Shown here one piece after another: positions 10,250 through 23,700 of a DNA stretch of 64,000 nucleotides. The position numbers and the translations under genes were made by a program. Location: contig CM069613.1 of the NCBI GenBank assembly GCA_035771175.1, positions 5,390,001 through 5,454,000 on the forward strand. Reading direction: 5' to 3'. Under the pieces are notes generated by a model. It was not told the DNA's origin and made no database searches. It worked only from the letters and a program-made list of their open reading frames with translations. This stretch comes from Paratinospora sagittata. Its lineage: Eukaryota > Streptophyta > Magnoliopsida > Ranunculales > Menispermaceae. Within the stretch, counting starts at the first letter, position 1; every line of letters begins with the position of its first letter.

Positions 10250-11449
10250 AATGCAACTTGGACTTTCAAAAACAAAACAAAAAAAGTTATGGGATCCACC
10301 AAATTCTAAATACTCTTTCAAAACTAAAACTTGATTCATTGCTCTCGAGATCTTCAAATAAGTTCTTTACAAGAGGCTACCAACCACAAGACTAAACTAG
10401 CAAGCCTTGTGTCACATCTACTTTAACAACTTAATTGTCCACCAGATACGCCAGTTATGCCTCAAACACTCTTGGTCTTGGCCGGTATTGTAGAGACGAA
10501 AGTCTAATACCTACGACATTCAAATAGTATTGAAACATTCTCAGTATTATGGGTTCTTACCCTTAGTCTAAGTCTAACACAACCTCACTCAAGGCACCAT
10601 TTCGAAGAGTTGTGCTAACAATATTGAACAACCCAAACTAGCCATGGGGATTATGTTACGCTACTAGCAATGCTTGTATACAGTGTCGCCACCTTCCAAG
10701 CATTTTCAATGAGCCATCAATGAAACTCACTGTTTAGCATGCCTAGCGCTAGAGTTCCCAAGTTCAATTTGTCCAACTCTATAGCAAGTAGCCTCTATGA
10801 GTAAAACACCTAGCCCGTCATTATGGGTGGATGGTGATATGTTATGACACATTGTGTCATTTGCATTGTCCCATGACATATCCATTATCATAAGAACTTC
10901 ACTAAACCCCCAGTGCAGAATCATGAGCATGACCATGACCAAGTACTGGGCACGAGGGAAGGTAGGGTTGAGTTCCGAAGGTAGATCGACAACTTTGGCT
11001 CAGTTTCTAGAAGGAAAGATCAAAACATAATGCCAATCCTACTGAGTGTAAAATGATCATAATTCATAAAGCCCCTAGGGTAACTAAAGTTCAACTCAAC
11101 TCATCTAAGCCCATGGCTTACTCCCATAGTGTGACAGGAGGTGTATACAAGGCATGAGAACGAATTCACTGCATATGGTTGACCAGCGATTACCAGCGAT
11201 TATGTTCCAAGTATGGGATCAGCTACATAAATCTGTCTTCTCCACTCTAAACTACTAAGGACTAAATCAACTTCATTTTAAGCTACGACCCTTAAGTCAA
11301 CTTCATTGCTAGTCATAATGGAGCACAAAGGAATTGTCCATGACTGAATGTTTTTGATTTTAGTCTATATCCATAGTACAGAAGATAAGAGGCATATATA
11401 TTAAACAAAATGCAAGGTGAAAAGCAGCGTATTTATTCTCAAATGCAAA
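10250..11449. other. Intergenic spacer between the convergent vicilin and UTP20 genes
   Basis: No credible gene. Around 11206-11260, GGATCAGCTACATAAATC on the plus strand looks like a decayed antisense RTE 3' tail. Confidence 0.5.
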
Positions 11450-11665
11450 GCATGCAAAAAATCGTTGGTGGAATTATATATATTAAACAACATGTTATAC
11501 ATTTTAAAAACTAGGCCAAGTGGCCAACTAAAACTAGACAAAATCTACAAAACCACCAGCATGCAAGAAATCATAGGTGGTCTTGTACATGTTAGCAACA
11601 TGTAATACGTTTTAACTAGAGAAAGTGAAACTCAACAAAATCTACAAAACCACCAGCATGCAAAA
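11450..11665. repeat. Degenerate tandem repeats of about 100 bp downstream of UTP20
   Basis: The core GCATGCAA recurs at 11450, 11559 and 11656, each of the last two preceded by AAAATCTACAAAACCACCA. Periods are 109 and 97 bp. The minus-strand poly(A) signal of UTP20 (TTTATT on the plus strand, 11429-11434) lies just beyond this block. Confidence 0.55.
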
Positions 11666-11772
11666 CAAAAAAATAAAAATAAAAATCACGGTTGACATTG
11701 TAAGCTACGGCTTTACACTCACTTTGTAATAAATACCTCTGATGAATAATCTGTTGCATTAATTACTGGCAA

Positions 11773-14700
11773 TCACCATCTTCGGCTTCGGCTCATCTTC
11801 ATTGTCATTATTTTTCTCTTTTTGTGTGCCTTGTGCTTGGCTGCAATTTTCAACTTCCTCTTTGCATTTCGCATTGGATTAACGACAGCCATAAGCTTCT
11901 CTTCATGTTTCCTCTTGTCCCTCTTTACCTTGAGATTCTTCCTGATCTCATTATAAGCCTTCACGAAATTCTCTACGCCTAATATTCCCTGCATGGCGTC
12001 ACGCACCTCCACAGCTAGCTGCTTCACATCATCTGGAGAACACAATTAGTTGCAAATATGTCATCTTTTGATGCATTTGGCAAGACAAAAATGCATATTA
12101 GTATCTTGTTATCTCAATGGATGCTACAAGATTTAAGGGATGAAATCTATAGTAAAATATTTTCAACTGGGGATTGTGAAAGATAGCTCTGATCTAACAA
12201 GAAAAGGAAACTAGGAGAAAAGTTTGGCTTCTATTCCCCAAAAAAAGAGGGACTTGTCAGAAATTGCCTGGGGTGCACCCTTTCGAACCATGTCTGTCGG
12301 AGAAGCGCTCTTTCAGCGACCCTCTCCTCGAGGCATGGTTTGAATCCTGGTGCATTGCAGTTACAAGCAAAGTTCCTCCTACATGACTGTCTGCCACTAG
12401 CTAATTGTCCCACCTCATAATAGTTTAACCTCATTCTGGATGAAACAAAATTGTATTTGTACACTCTCATTCAAATAATCAGGAGATGAGCAAATTTCAT
12501 TAGGTCATCTGTTGTCCACTCTAAACCTTACAATAATCAAATCCAATGCTTGAGATCATCTTTCTGGCTGATTCTTATGCCTTGTGCATGCACAATGTAA
12601 TGGACCAATTATCATCCAAGGGTTACTAAGATGCAATGTCACTATTTTTCAAAGTTGAAATCAGGCCGATACTTAAGCGTGAAGTTTATTCTCGTGTTTA
12701 GTGGCTAGTGGCGCAATTTGTGGCACACTGGAGCCACCCACAAAGAGAAACTTGCTTTTCAGCACATAAAAACATCAAATATTGCACCATCCAAAAAGCA
12801 TCATAGGAAGAACGACAATGATTCTAGAATATTTTTCTATCAGACGAGTCAAGTCATTATTGAGACAACCAACTTTTGGACCATGTATCACTATGCCCTA
12901 GTCATAGGTGGATAGCTCATGGTGTTTGTGAATGACCTTTTTTTTCTGATAAAAAATAAGGGATAAAAGTCAACATAAGTTTTGGAAAGATTATTAATGT
13001 CATATTCGAACTAACCTGAAGTCCTATTTTATATGAGCTTGTGACCCATTGTGAATAAAGATATGTAAATATACTCAATATAGACGGAGTTCAAATAGGT
13101 AATGGAGACCTGCACCGCCAAGTTTCTTTCTCTAATGGCTCTACCCCCTTCGATTCTCCAAGAAGCTCTTTCTGTTACTTTCTTTTACGTATTTAGTTAT
13201 CTCATCCCAAATTAGGATGGGACATTTTCTAACCTAATGTGAAGGTCTATTTCACCAAAGCTTATGACACAATTGATTGGGGCTTCCTGGAGTTTGTGAT
13301 GTAGAAGGTTGGCCTTGGAAATAGATGGATAAAATGGATTCGTGGGTGTCTCTTTCAGTCTCGTACTCGGTAATAGTGAACGACAAACCAAGGGATAAGT
13401 TTACTGCTCAGGGAGGTCTTAGACAAGGTGATCCCCTATCCCCTTTCTTATTTACACTCGTCACCGATGGTCTTAGCAAGCTAATGGTTAGAGCGAGACA
13501 AGAGTCTTTAGTACAAGGCTTCTTGGTGGGTGATGATAAGGTAGAGGTCTCGTTATTGCAATATGCAAATGACACGTTATTTTTATTTTTTCCTTGATGG
13601 GGAGGAGAATAATGTAGTAATGCCATTAATCTCCTTAATTGCTTCTCTGAGATCTCAAGGTTGAAGGTAAATATGGGTAAAAGCCAAATGTGTTGGATCA
13701 ACATGGAATCAAGAATGCTTCTAAACCTTGCCAACAAGGTCGGGTGCTCAGTGGGATCATGGCCAATGATATATTTAGGACTTCCATTCGGAGGAAATCC
13801 TCTTTCCTCACAATTTTGGGAACCAATAATCACAAAGATTTCTAGCAGGTTGGAAGGATGGAAACGGGCTTTCTTATCTAAAGGGGGTCGATTGGCACTC
13901 ATCCGATCAGTGTTATCTACATTACCATCATATTTTCTATCCATATTCAGAATACCTCGAGGGGTGGCACCACATATTGAGAAAAAGTCAAATCTTTCTT
14001 TTGGAAAGGGGTCGATTACGATGACAAATCAAGCTTGATGAGGTGGTAAATTTTCCAGAGACCATTGGAAAAAGGAGGCCTTGGTATCGGGAACTTTTCT
14101 ATGAGGAATATTGCTCCAAGTGCTAAATGGCTATGGAGGATCTTCAATGAAAGGCACTCCTTATGGGCACAAGTGATTGTCAGCAAACACGACATGGTTT
14201 AGTTTGGGAATGAGGCTGGTAGGTCAAGAGCCACCACTTTTAGAAGCCCATGGAAGTTTATTTCATCTCTTGCTAGTGAATTTTCCTTCCACATCAAATT
14301 GGAGGTCCACGACAGCTGACAGTCACACTTTTCGTTTTTGGGAGGATAGATGGTTAGGGGATTCAACTCTTGCTAATTCCTTCCCAAACTATTTCGTCTA
14401 TCAACTTTACACAATAGCCCCATTTCTTTCTTTTCGGACACAACCTATCCTAATGCACTACCTTCACCGACCTAGAACTTGCACTTTCCTAGAGCCTTAT
14501 CTTTTAAGGGAACAAAGTGAGATAGCTCCTCTTCTTGCTAGGCTTGCCCAAGTTAGACTTGATGGAAACCCCAACAAGCTCATTGGGCTTCCTCATAATT
14601 CCGGCGTTTTCTCATGTAAATCATACTTCGATATTCTCAACTCATGCTCATCCATTCCAATCTTTCCACTCTCCTCTTCGATATGGAATGTACAAGTCCC

Positions 14701-17700
14701 TTCTAAAGTGAAGGTATTTGGCAGGCTTGTTGCTCACAATAGGATTAACACTTATGATATGCTACAGAGGCACCCCCCTTTTACATTTTTTTTTTTTTTT
14801 TTTGAGAAGAAACTGATAGATATATATTAATTATGAGAAACAAAAATATTACAAAAATGCACCGGAGGTCTAGCACACAACACCGACATGTTACTCCCCT
14901 TTGACATTTTACTCTCCACATCGTTGCTTATTTTGTATGCAAGAGGGTGAATCTATTGAGCACATCCTCTTCACTTCCAAGTTCCAATACGCTAGAGGAA
15001 TTTGGTATAAGTGGTTCACATTTTTAGGTGATAAATATCACCCCCCTAGTGGAATCAATGATGGCTTGTCCCTCAATCATATGTTGAATCTCAACATAAT
15101 GGAAAGGGAGATTGGATTAATTGCATCTTATGCTACTCTATGGTCTCTATGGCTCAAAGGGAACAGAAGAGTATTCAACAATGTTTCAAAGGAAGCATCG
15201 ATTCTATGGGATGAAATAAGATTATCGCAAGCACTTGGGTATTTGCCCCCCCCCCCCAAGGGGCGAATGGTTTCACAATCTCTAATTGGTATTTGAATTG
15301 GTCATCTTACTTGTATTAGGGTTACATCACTGTTATTTTTATTTCTTATTGGGAGGACAACATAGGCATTCATTGTAAAGGCATGTGGGATGACGTGATG
15401 TAGGGGTTTAACTCATCTATGTGGGGTATAATGTCTTACCGATGCACCTCTAGTGTGATGCTATGTATCCTTGTCTAAATCGTTACCATATTAATATAGT
15501 ATTTATTGTTTCTTCTAAAATATATATATATATATATAAATAACTAAATGCATAAAAAAAAATGTAGCAAAAGAGCTTCTAGGAGAATTAAACGGCGTAG
15601 GACCATTAGGGAAAGAAACTTGGTGGAATGAAGGTCTAAACTACCATCAAACTCAAAACTATCAATAACAGTTTAGATCCTCTTTTCGGAGCCTATGTCA
15701 GCCTTTCATTTGATGCAACTGATTATGGTGAGTCGGTGACAATGAAGAATTTGACCTCTTATTAGTGCGACATTGAGAGGTTGTCATTCTAGGATGTACT
15801 TAGAAAAATCATAATATTAAACTTAATTATACTAGGTTATGAGCTTCAAATAAATAAATAAAAGTAGAATAGAACACTTCTATGTGCCAGAACTTTGCAA
15901 GTATAGTGTAGCTATTTTAGAAGAAGCGTGACTGCATTGATACTCATCTGACATGGCCTTTATAACATGTGTGGTTCTTGAAATATGGTTTTTTCAAAAG
16001 AAAAAGATCTCCTAGAACATTTCCAAAAAATAAATAACTTGACAAAATAGATAATTGAGAAAAAGAATTCCTTGGTAGACTAAGAAAGGTAGAATGTCTT
16101 TAACTCACCTGAGATGATTTTTCCAGCAAAGCCTTCACAGACTTTATATAAGGGTATTAGTATGTCAATCGCATAGAGCTGGCAGCCCTCTTTACCAATT
16201 TGAGATGAGATCATACGGAGGCAATTGAAGACAATCTTCATCTGCATGCATGAAATGCGTTCAAATTAAGAGCTATTTAAAAGAAAAGGCATGCCAATAG
16301 ATGGATCCGTGAATCTAAGAATCACTTGAGCAACGTGATTCAAGACAAGGTACTCTGAAGTCTCAAATAGACTTGAGGTTTTAGCCTCAAGATCTAAGCC
16401 ATGAGATTCAAGGCACATACCTAAAGACATGAGGCATGATGCATTTTAGTCGCACTTCATTTCGTCTACGAGTCTATATTACACTTTAATAATATCCAAT
16501 TATCTTAGATTGAATGAAGTAACTCTCTTTCAGTTGGGAGAAAGGAAAGGTTTTGCACTGCTTTTAAGGGTAACAAAGTTTGTTTTATTTTTTGCGCTTC
16601 AAAAAGGCCCCTAACTAGTTATACTTGTATGAGTTTATAACAATAATACAAGTACTAACATAACAATTTTTAAAGCAATCAACACATGATTCCATGCTCA
16701 ACTTGCACTAACTAAAAATGGTACAAGTAACACAAACATGATATATTTTCAAAGTATTTACTAACCTTCTATTTATTAATGCTTTTTCTTTTCCAGAACT
16801 GAGGGTATCCAAACTTTGCTTGACTAATCCCCTGGGCCCCTAGTTGCCAGAGTGGAAGACGCCCCTAGCGACCATCCAAGTCCTATGCCTTCTCCCTTAT
16901 GTGGGTGATGAGTTAGGGTTGGTCCTAGTCACCACTTACCACCATAACATCGCTTGGATGGTTCTATTTGTTAATGCTTTTAATAATCTTAACTTAAAAT
17001 TGGGAACATTTGGCATATGTTATACGCTCATTTAGTTCTTAATGATGTTAATAACATTTAATATATTAAAGTAAATTATTCAAGTCCTCAATTCGTATAT
17101 CAAACTAGTTCACATAGTGTTTATTTTTAGATATTTCTTCATTTATTATTAAGACATACATTTTTACAATTTTTGCTAATGTTTATTCAGATATACGTAT
17201 ATATATATATATGAAGCTTACGCCTCATCTAGTAAAGGCAAACCCCCTCAATTACACCGTACTTTTTAAACCTAGGATAAATCATAATACTAGTGGACTT
17301 TATCAGAAAATAAAAAGAAATTGAACGTTGAAGTAGCTTCAATCAGTACACTTGTGAACCAGAATTCTCAAACCATTACAGACTAACCTGAATATCCTCC
17401 ATTTGAAGTGCCAACTTTCCCATTTTCTTTAGCAAAGGTGAGACAAGCAATGACTGAAGATCTTGAACACAATCTTGATCATGCTCAGGCTTCACAGAAG
17501 AAGTGAGAAATGCTAACATACTTCTTCCTTTCCTTGAACCAAGCAATTGAAAAGCCTTCAGAAAATGGCCTTGCTCTTTCAAATCAAGGGAAGACCAGAA
17601 TTCTTGTAGATCCAAGCACTTCCTTTGCCCAGCCAATGAATGTATGGCACATATAGCAAACCCAAGATTTTGTGTGATGAAGGTGCATGCTGCATCATCA

Positions 17701-20700
17701 GTTAGTGGTGTCTTAAGTTGGCAACAAAAGGAAACAGCTATTCTGAAAAGTCTACTTGGCTTCATGAGTAACAGATTGTCTAATTTGGTCTTTTCAATAT
17801 TTTCTCTGCAAGCCTCTGATGCTGCAGAAAAATAATGAGCCAAAATACGGCTTGATATGCTACGCAACCACAAATGTGGGTACAATAGGAACTCACAAAT
17901 TGCTTCCCATACATCCTGGAAAATGAGCAAAAAAATATCCATCAAATGATCCCTTATATATCAACTAATTCCATTACAATTTTGGGTTCCTAATGCTAAT
18001 GTTTACAAACAAATCCCAGAGAGAAAGAGAGAGCCATGAAAAAACAAAAGTCAGGTCAATAAAAAAATATTAAGATATGAAATTAATAAAATTTAGTATT
18101 ATTTTTAATTTTTATATCTGTATTAAAAAAAAACTGCATAAATCAATATACATATATCCAAGGCAATAAAGAGAGGCTTCAACCAATTTTTCTAAAGAGG
18201 CCACTTGATCTCAAGCAGGTAATTATAAAGTATGCATTTGTTGTCATTGTGATTAAAGCATACCTCCAGATCCCTCTCCAGGTACAATTCTGGAAAGTGA
18301 ACTAACATTTTTTCCAACATAACAAGTGAGTAGTAAGCTTCTTTCCACAGTGGAAGAGTAACCTCAGAATCATCTTGATGACCATTAGCAACAACCTCAA
18401 GAGAGGACTTCAAAATTTTCTTCACTACTGGCAACACATTATTGATATGTTTTTGAAATCCTTTGTTTAAGACCTCCAACAGTAATCCTAAGACCTGTAG
18501 AATCATAGATTAGATTCATTAGAACAGTAAGTTAAAGAAAATAGGTTGATGCAGAATTCAAATATAGACATGCCAAGCAATTACATGCTGAGACACCATC
18601 GACTACCTCCAAGTGTTCACAAGAAGATGTCAAATTTGCTGATACACCACTGGACTAGCTCCACTCAAACAAAGCATAATAAATAGATGTTCACTGCATT
18701 AAGTGGTGTTAAGGTTCCAGAATACTATTAATTTAAGTTAGATTTAAGTTCACTTGGGAGGACCAAGTCTCATAAAATGATCCCAAAGAATATCTTGGAA
18801 TTTTTTCACAATGTCAAGCCCTCATTGTTTCAGACCTTCCAAAAAACTGTCTTCAATATAGGACCAAACTCGCAACTAGATCCAACTGGATCCTGTAAGA
18901 TATCAGTTCAGTTGAAAACAAAACAAAATAATAAACAGGAACCTTAATAAATTTGGTTTGATGACAACCTGTCATCCAGAAAAATCTTTTGAAAGAAGTA
19001 TTTTGTCATTAGAACTTGATCTAGAATTTTCAAAATATGGACACTTACTTCTAATCATGAAACCTTGACATTTGGAAACAAAATATGGAAAATATGAAAT
19101 TCTTTAATAATAGAGGTCAATGATATTCATGAAAATCTAGGAATCCTAATAGAAGGAATGGTATCTCTTTCCCAACTATATGCGGTCGACTACATGAATC
19201 CATTTCCTCCACTCTGCTTTATCGAAGAGTCAACCTTTGAATTACATGTAACTATTGCTTTCTTAATTATCTCTGTCCATGTTACTTTAGGTCTTCATCT
19301 AAATCTATTTTTATTGTGGATTGCCAATAGGTCTCTTCCTTACAAGTGCATCCAAAAAACTTTGTTATGCATTCATACCACCTTAATCGATTTTCTCTCA
19401 TTTCTCATTCCATGAAAAATCAGAGAACTTTCCTAACAAATTACCAAAAGAAAAGTAAACTCTTAAAAGTAGATCATGCCAAACTAGATCCAGGCCTTGG
19501 CCATGGTTCAACCAATTCAATAAATTTGAAGATAGGTTTCCATAAATATTCGTACAAAACCACATATTTACGCGAAGCTTTATCAATTAACTTTGAAGAG
19601 TGAGCCACGGGTATATGATAAGATGCCACTCAGCACAATTCATATTATTGACTCATGGAAAAAATCCAAACATACACATTTCTTTCATTGATCACTTGGT
19701 CCGTCAAATATTTTTTCAAGCACTATAAAATGAAACACAAATTGAACATGCTTCACAAACCAACATCATGATTTTACCTGGGCAGCAGCACTCCACAAGT
19801 TTTGTTTTTCACTAATATACCATGAAATACTATATTCCAAAATTGGAAGAAGTGAATGCTGGCTAGTACGTCCAATCAAATGCTTTATAGTTGAACCAAC
19901 CATTGACCTGACTTTATTATCTGGATCATTAGCCAAAGGAACCACCAAATGAAGGAACAATGTCTGGGCTAGCCTATCCAAAATGCTTTTTGGAAATTTG
20001 ATTATAATAGCATGTAACATCTCAAGCACAGCTTCTCTTCCAGTTGAGTGCTCATAGCTGAAATTTGAAAAATCAATGTAAGAGAAGTAGACATCTAACA
20101 TATACAAAATTATTAACACAGTATGGTGCAAGATCCTTACCCCAGATTTACAAGGAAGAAATCTATGTGTTGTTGTAGACGTTTCTCAGAAAGCTTATAG
20201 TCTAACAAAAACTGCAATAAAATTTGGCTGCATTTTTTACGAATAGGCTCAATTTGACTTGTTACCATCAATTCTGCAACTCGAGTGGCAAGATCATAGA
20301 TCTCAGGGACTACCAACTTTCTCCCAACAATTGCCTTCAGAAGAGAAAGAGCAATAAAGGAAGGATTTCTCTCAAGATCAACAAAAAGAGGAAATTGGAT
20401 AAGCATGTGCAACTCATCACTGGAAAGCGTAATTCTAGTGCTACGCAGGAGCACTGTGAGCAATTTTAGACATGCCTGGACCAGAGAACTAGTAGAGTTC
20501 CCTGATCTTTGGGCAATATCCAATAGCAAAACCTTGATTGTATCCGACTGCATTTCTAAAGATGGCAAAGGAAGCCTTAGCATTGGAGCAAGACATCTAA
20601 GAGCTGCAGATAGTACATCTTCATACTTGGAACTCAGGCAGCTGCCTAGCAACTTAACAAAAGGATCTAACATTGACAATAATTGTTCATCCTGCTTATC

Positions 20701-23700
20701 TAAATTCATTTTGTTTAAACGAGCATGCAGCAATCCTAGAGCAAAGACCATGATAAGATGATAACATTGTGATAGATCGCCACTAACCCTGCCTGAAGAA
20801 TGTCCTTTTGCATCCCCTCCATTGCTCAACTTTTTGTGGGGCATAGCAGCTGAGGCATCATTACCTTTCAAAGTGTCTTCAGTGACCCCATGTTCAATCA
20901 GGCCATAAACAAAGACAAATAGGTCACTCTGATCCACAGAGGGGTTGCATTCAATACCTGCAGCTATATGGCTCAACATTCTCTCAAGCTTTGCTTTCAT
21001 TTTTGGTGTGAGATGTTTATGCAGATGAGTTTTAATGGGCGAAAGTAGCTTCACAGCATGTGATTTAAATGTAATGCTCTGAGCAATCAGCTTCAGAGTT
21101 TCAAAAGACTTCAGTTTCCTTGTTTCTTTCATTTTCGAGGCAATCTTTTCAACTTCTTTTTCCTCCGCAACATGTCCAAAAATATCATTCTCAGCCACAG
21201 AAAGGAGTTCTTCCAAACAGTAGTCCAGCTTACCATTAACAGGTTCAGCAAGAGCTCTTGACAATAAAAAGTTGACAGTATATCCCAATACATGCAGTTC
21301 ATATCCTCGCTTCAGGGTTGCTCGCAAGACTTTCACTATGAACTGCAAGTACTCCAGGCCAAGCTCCTTGGAACATGCAGCCAAAGCAGATCTAGCTTCA
21401 TCACGAATACTTTCCATTCGATTCTTTAGGAAGTTAGAAATATGATGGATGATGCTTGGAAGTTGTGATTCCATCATGTCTATTGGCAGCCACTTAAGCA
21501 ATTTCAGTGCAGCTAGACTGACCATGACATTAACCTTTTCAGAATCGGCATTCAGCATTTTCTGTATCCTAGGAAGTACTTTTTTTTTAAGTTGGAGTTG
21601 TACATCTGCAGGCAGACCAGCCAAAGTTAGTAACTGGCTTCAAAATGGTTCATGAATACATCCAAATGGTATAAAGATTTGCAACATCAGAACATCTACC
21701 TGTTGACTCTTGGTTAGAACTAGTCTCTGCAAAATGAAATTGATCAAGAACCGAACAAATTAGCCGTAATAAGATTTTATGTTTGTCCGGTCGTAGGGTC
21801 ATCTCCTGAAAGCATCTGTTTAGAAAGGTATTGTATGATTCCCACTGCATTTTACCAGAAATAGCAGCCAGCGAATCCACACATGCATTTCTGATATGTT
21901 CACTTTTTCCATCTTGCACATCAACCAACATTTTAAAGAAAAGTGGGATAAATACTTTCTTTACAATGAACTGCAGGTCAAAGCAACAATTCAGCACATT
22001 GAAGAGAAAAATCCCAATAAAAAATATTAAAGGATAATCAAGTACCTGTGAGAAGTCCCCAGTGGCAATGACATTCCTGAATCGTGCTAACGCCCTTGCT
22101 CTCCTATGTTTCTGTTTTAAGTAACAAAAAACAACAAAAAAACATTATTTATTCTCTTTAGCCAGGGGGTGGGATACTTAACAAAGTAATTTAAACTGGA
22201 AAAAAAAAAAAAAAAAACCGACCTGCAAGTGTAGAATATTGTTAAAGAAGTCCACTTCTGCATCTTTACTGCATAAATCTTTCAGCGAATTTAAAGCTGG
22301 GATAACAGGAAGTCTCAACACCATTTCTTGTAGCAAAGCAATCCATTCCTATAAACCAACAAAGCCAACCCACATATTAGAAAAGGGATATTGCAAAAGT
22401 ACTATATTAAACTAAATAACTGAATTCTGAAGATGAATACCCTCTGAATGGTAATTTCCTTGTTCATTGCTTCACCCATATGCTTCAAAAAGAACTTTTT
22501 AATAATGTTCTGAATACATGCTTTTGTCCAACAAGGATTACTCTCAACTGTTACTTCACGTTCAGACATTTCTTGTTGATTTTCAACTTCACGATCCAAA
22601 ATTAAGGAACAGAAGTGAACAAATGAAAGAAATAATCTGTATGCACTTTGCCTTAATATAAGATCTTCAGATGACATATCATAAACAGAATGTGACAGGA
22701 GGATCAGTGCATGATTTTCCGAGATGGTAAAGAAAAATTTTGGCTCAATTTTTTCATATGCACTAACTCTGGTGTCATAATCAAATTCATCAATTTCCAT
22801 AGGTGAGGTTGCATTCAATTCACGGATGAGTTTGGCCTGCATCCAATCAAAGAAAATTAAGGAGGTATCATAAAGAATGAATATACACAAACTAATGAAC
22901 ACGTTGGAAGGCAATAATATTACCAAAGGGAATATTGAAGGATCTTTTGCACCAAGAACATCCAGAAGATCACAAATAGACAATCTTACATCCAGCCCAG
23001 CAGAAGTGAGCAGTGGAGCAAGCGCAATTAAAATTTTTCCTGTAGTTTCGCTTCCAAGTATTGGTATGATCCTTTGAATGGCATGCAAACCTTCATGACA
23101 CTTTTCTAGTGTACATAATTAAAAGGAGTTAGACAGATCCATGATAGTAAAAACAGTACTGAAATTAAGGAAATATTCTCACCAGAATCTTGAACTTTCT
23201 GTCCTAAGAACGGGAGTACAATATCAATAAACTGTTCTGCGGCAAGAGGATCCTTTATATACTTCGGTAACAGTTCGAAAATTCTAAGCTCTGTCTTTCC
23301 AGGCCATCTGATCAGTTTTCTGCAATAGCAACAGAGTTTAGAAAAAAAAGATGATTGTGACACCTTTTACATATTAGAAACATGAATGGTACATTTTCAA
23401 CCAAGTTAAACACTAACAGCATAAAAATTGAAGCAGTAAAATCAATTGGGAACAGGAACTCATCCTCACAAGAACTGATCAAGATATCCCGCGTTAAGAA
23501 CCCAGAAGAGACTTCCAACTCATAAATAGGTTAAAAGTTTACCCTATACTGCCAACCATGGTAATCCTAATGTAAGGATTGGCCGAGAGTGCAGAAAGTG
23601 AAGTCTAGGTTAAGTACACAAATAAAAGAAAAACCCATCAAAAAAATATTCCACTAGCACTTAAAACTAAAGTTCACAGGTGCTTTCATATAAGAAAAGG

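Larger units (their letters stand above)
12033..16108 (-). other. UTP20 intron 31 (4.1 kb) containing a LINE
   Basis: Apart from the LINE at 13240-15520, an inverted-repeat stretch at 12271-12355 (GGTGCACCCTTTCGAACCATG-like arm against CATGGTTTGAATCCTGGTGC) stands out. A T-rich run near 12938 followed by CTGATAAAAAATAAGG may be another antisense LINE tail. No gene otherwise. Confidence 0.6.

Noticed and set aside
12271..12355. SINE or tRNA-like element because of GGTTTGAATCC (B-box-like)
   Set aside because: No A-box at the right distance and no tail; the stretch is better described as an imperfect inverted repeat.
19158..19603. Two 85-codon plus-strand frames in UTP20 intron 28
   Set aside because: The first overlaps an antisense RTE 3' fragment and the second has no family similarity.
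20224..20761. Plus-strand frames of 81 and 118 codons
   Set aside because: Shadows of the large UTP20 exon 20141-21605 on the other strand.
21606..21633. Alternative UTP20 acceptor at 21634 giving LLTLAGLPADVQ
   Set aside because: The phase does not match the exon 26 donor; the acceptor CTGCAG before 21605 keeps the frame (STDVQLQLKKK).
23312..23518. Minus-strand frame possibly an extra UTP20 exon (MEVSSGFLTRDILISS)
   Set aside because: Exons 23891-24357 and 23183-23319 join in phase and restore the family sequence RRKLIRWPGKTEL without it.
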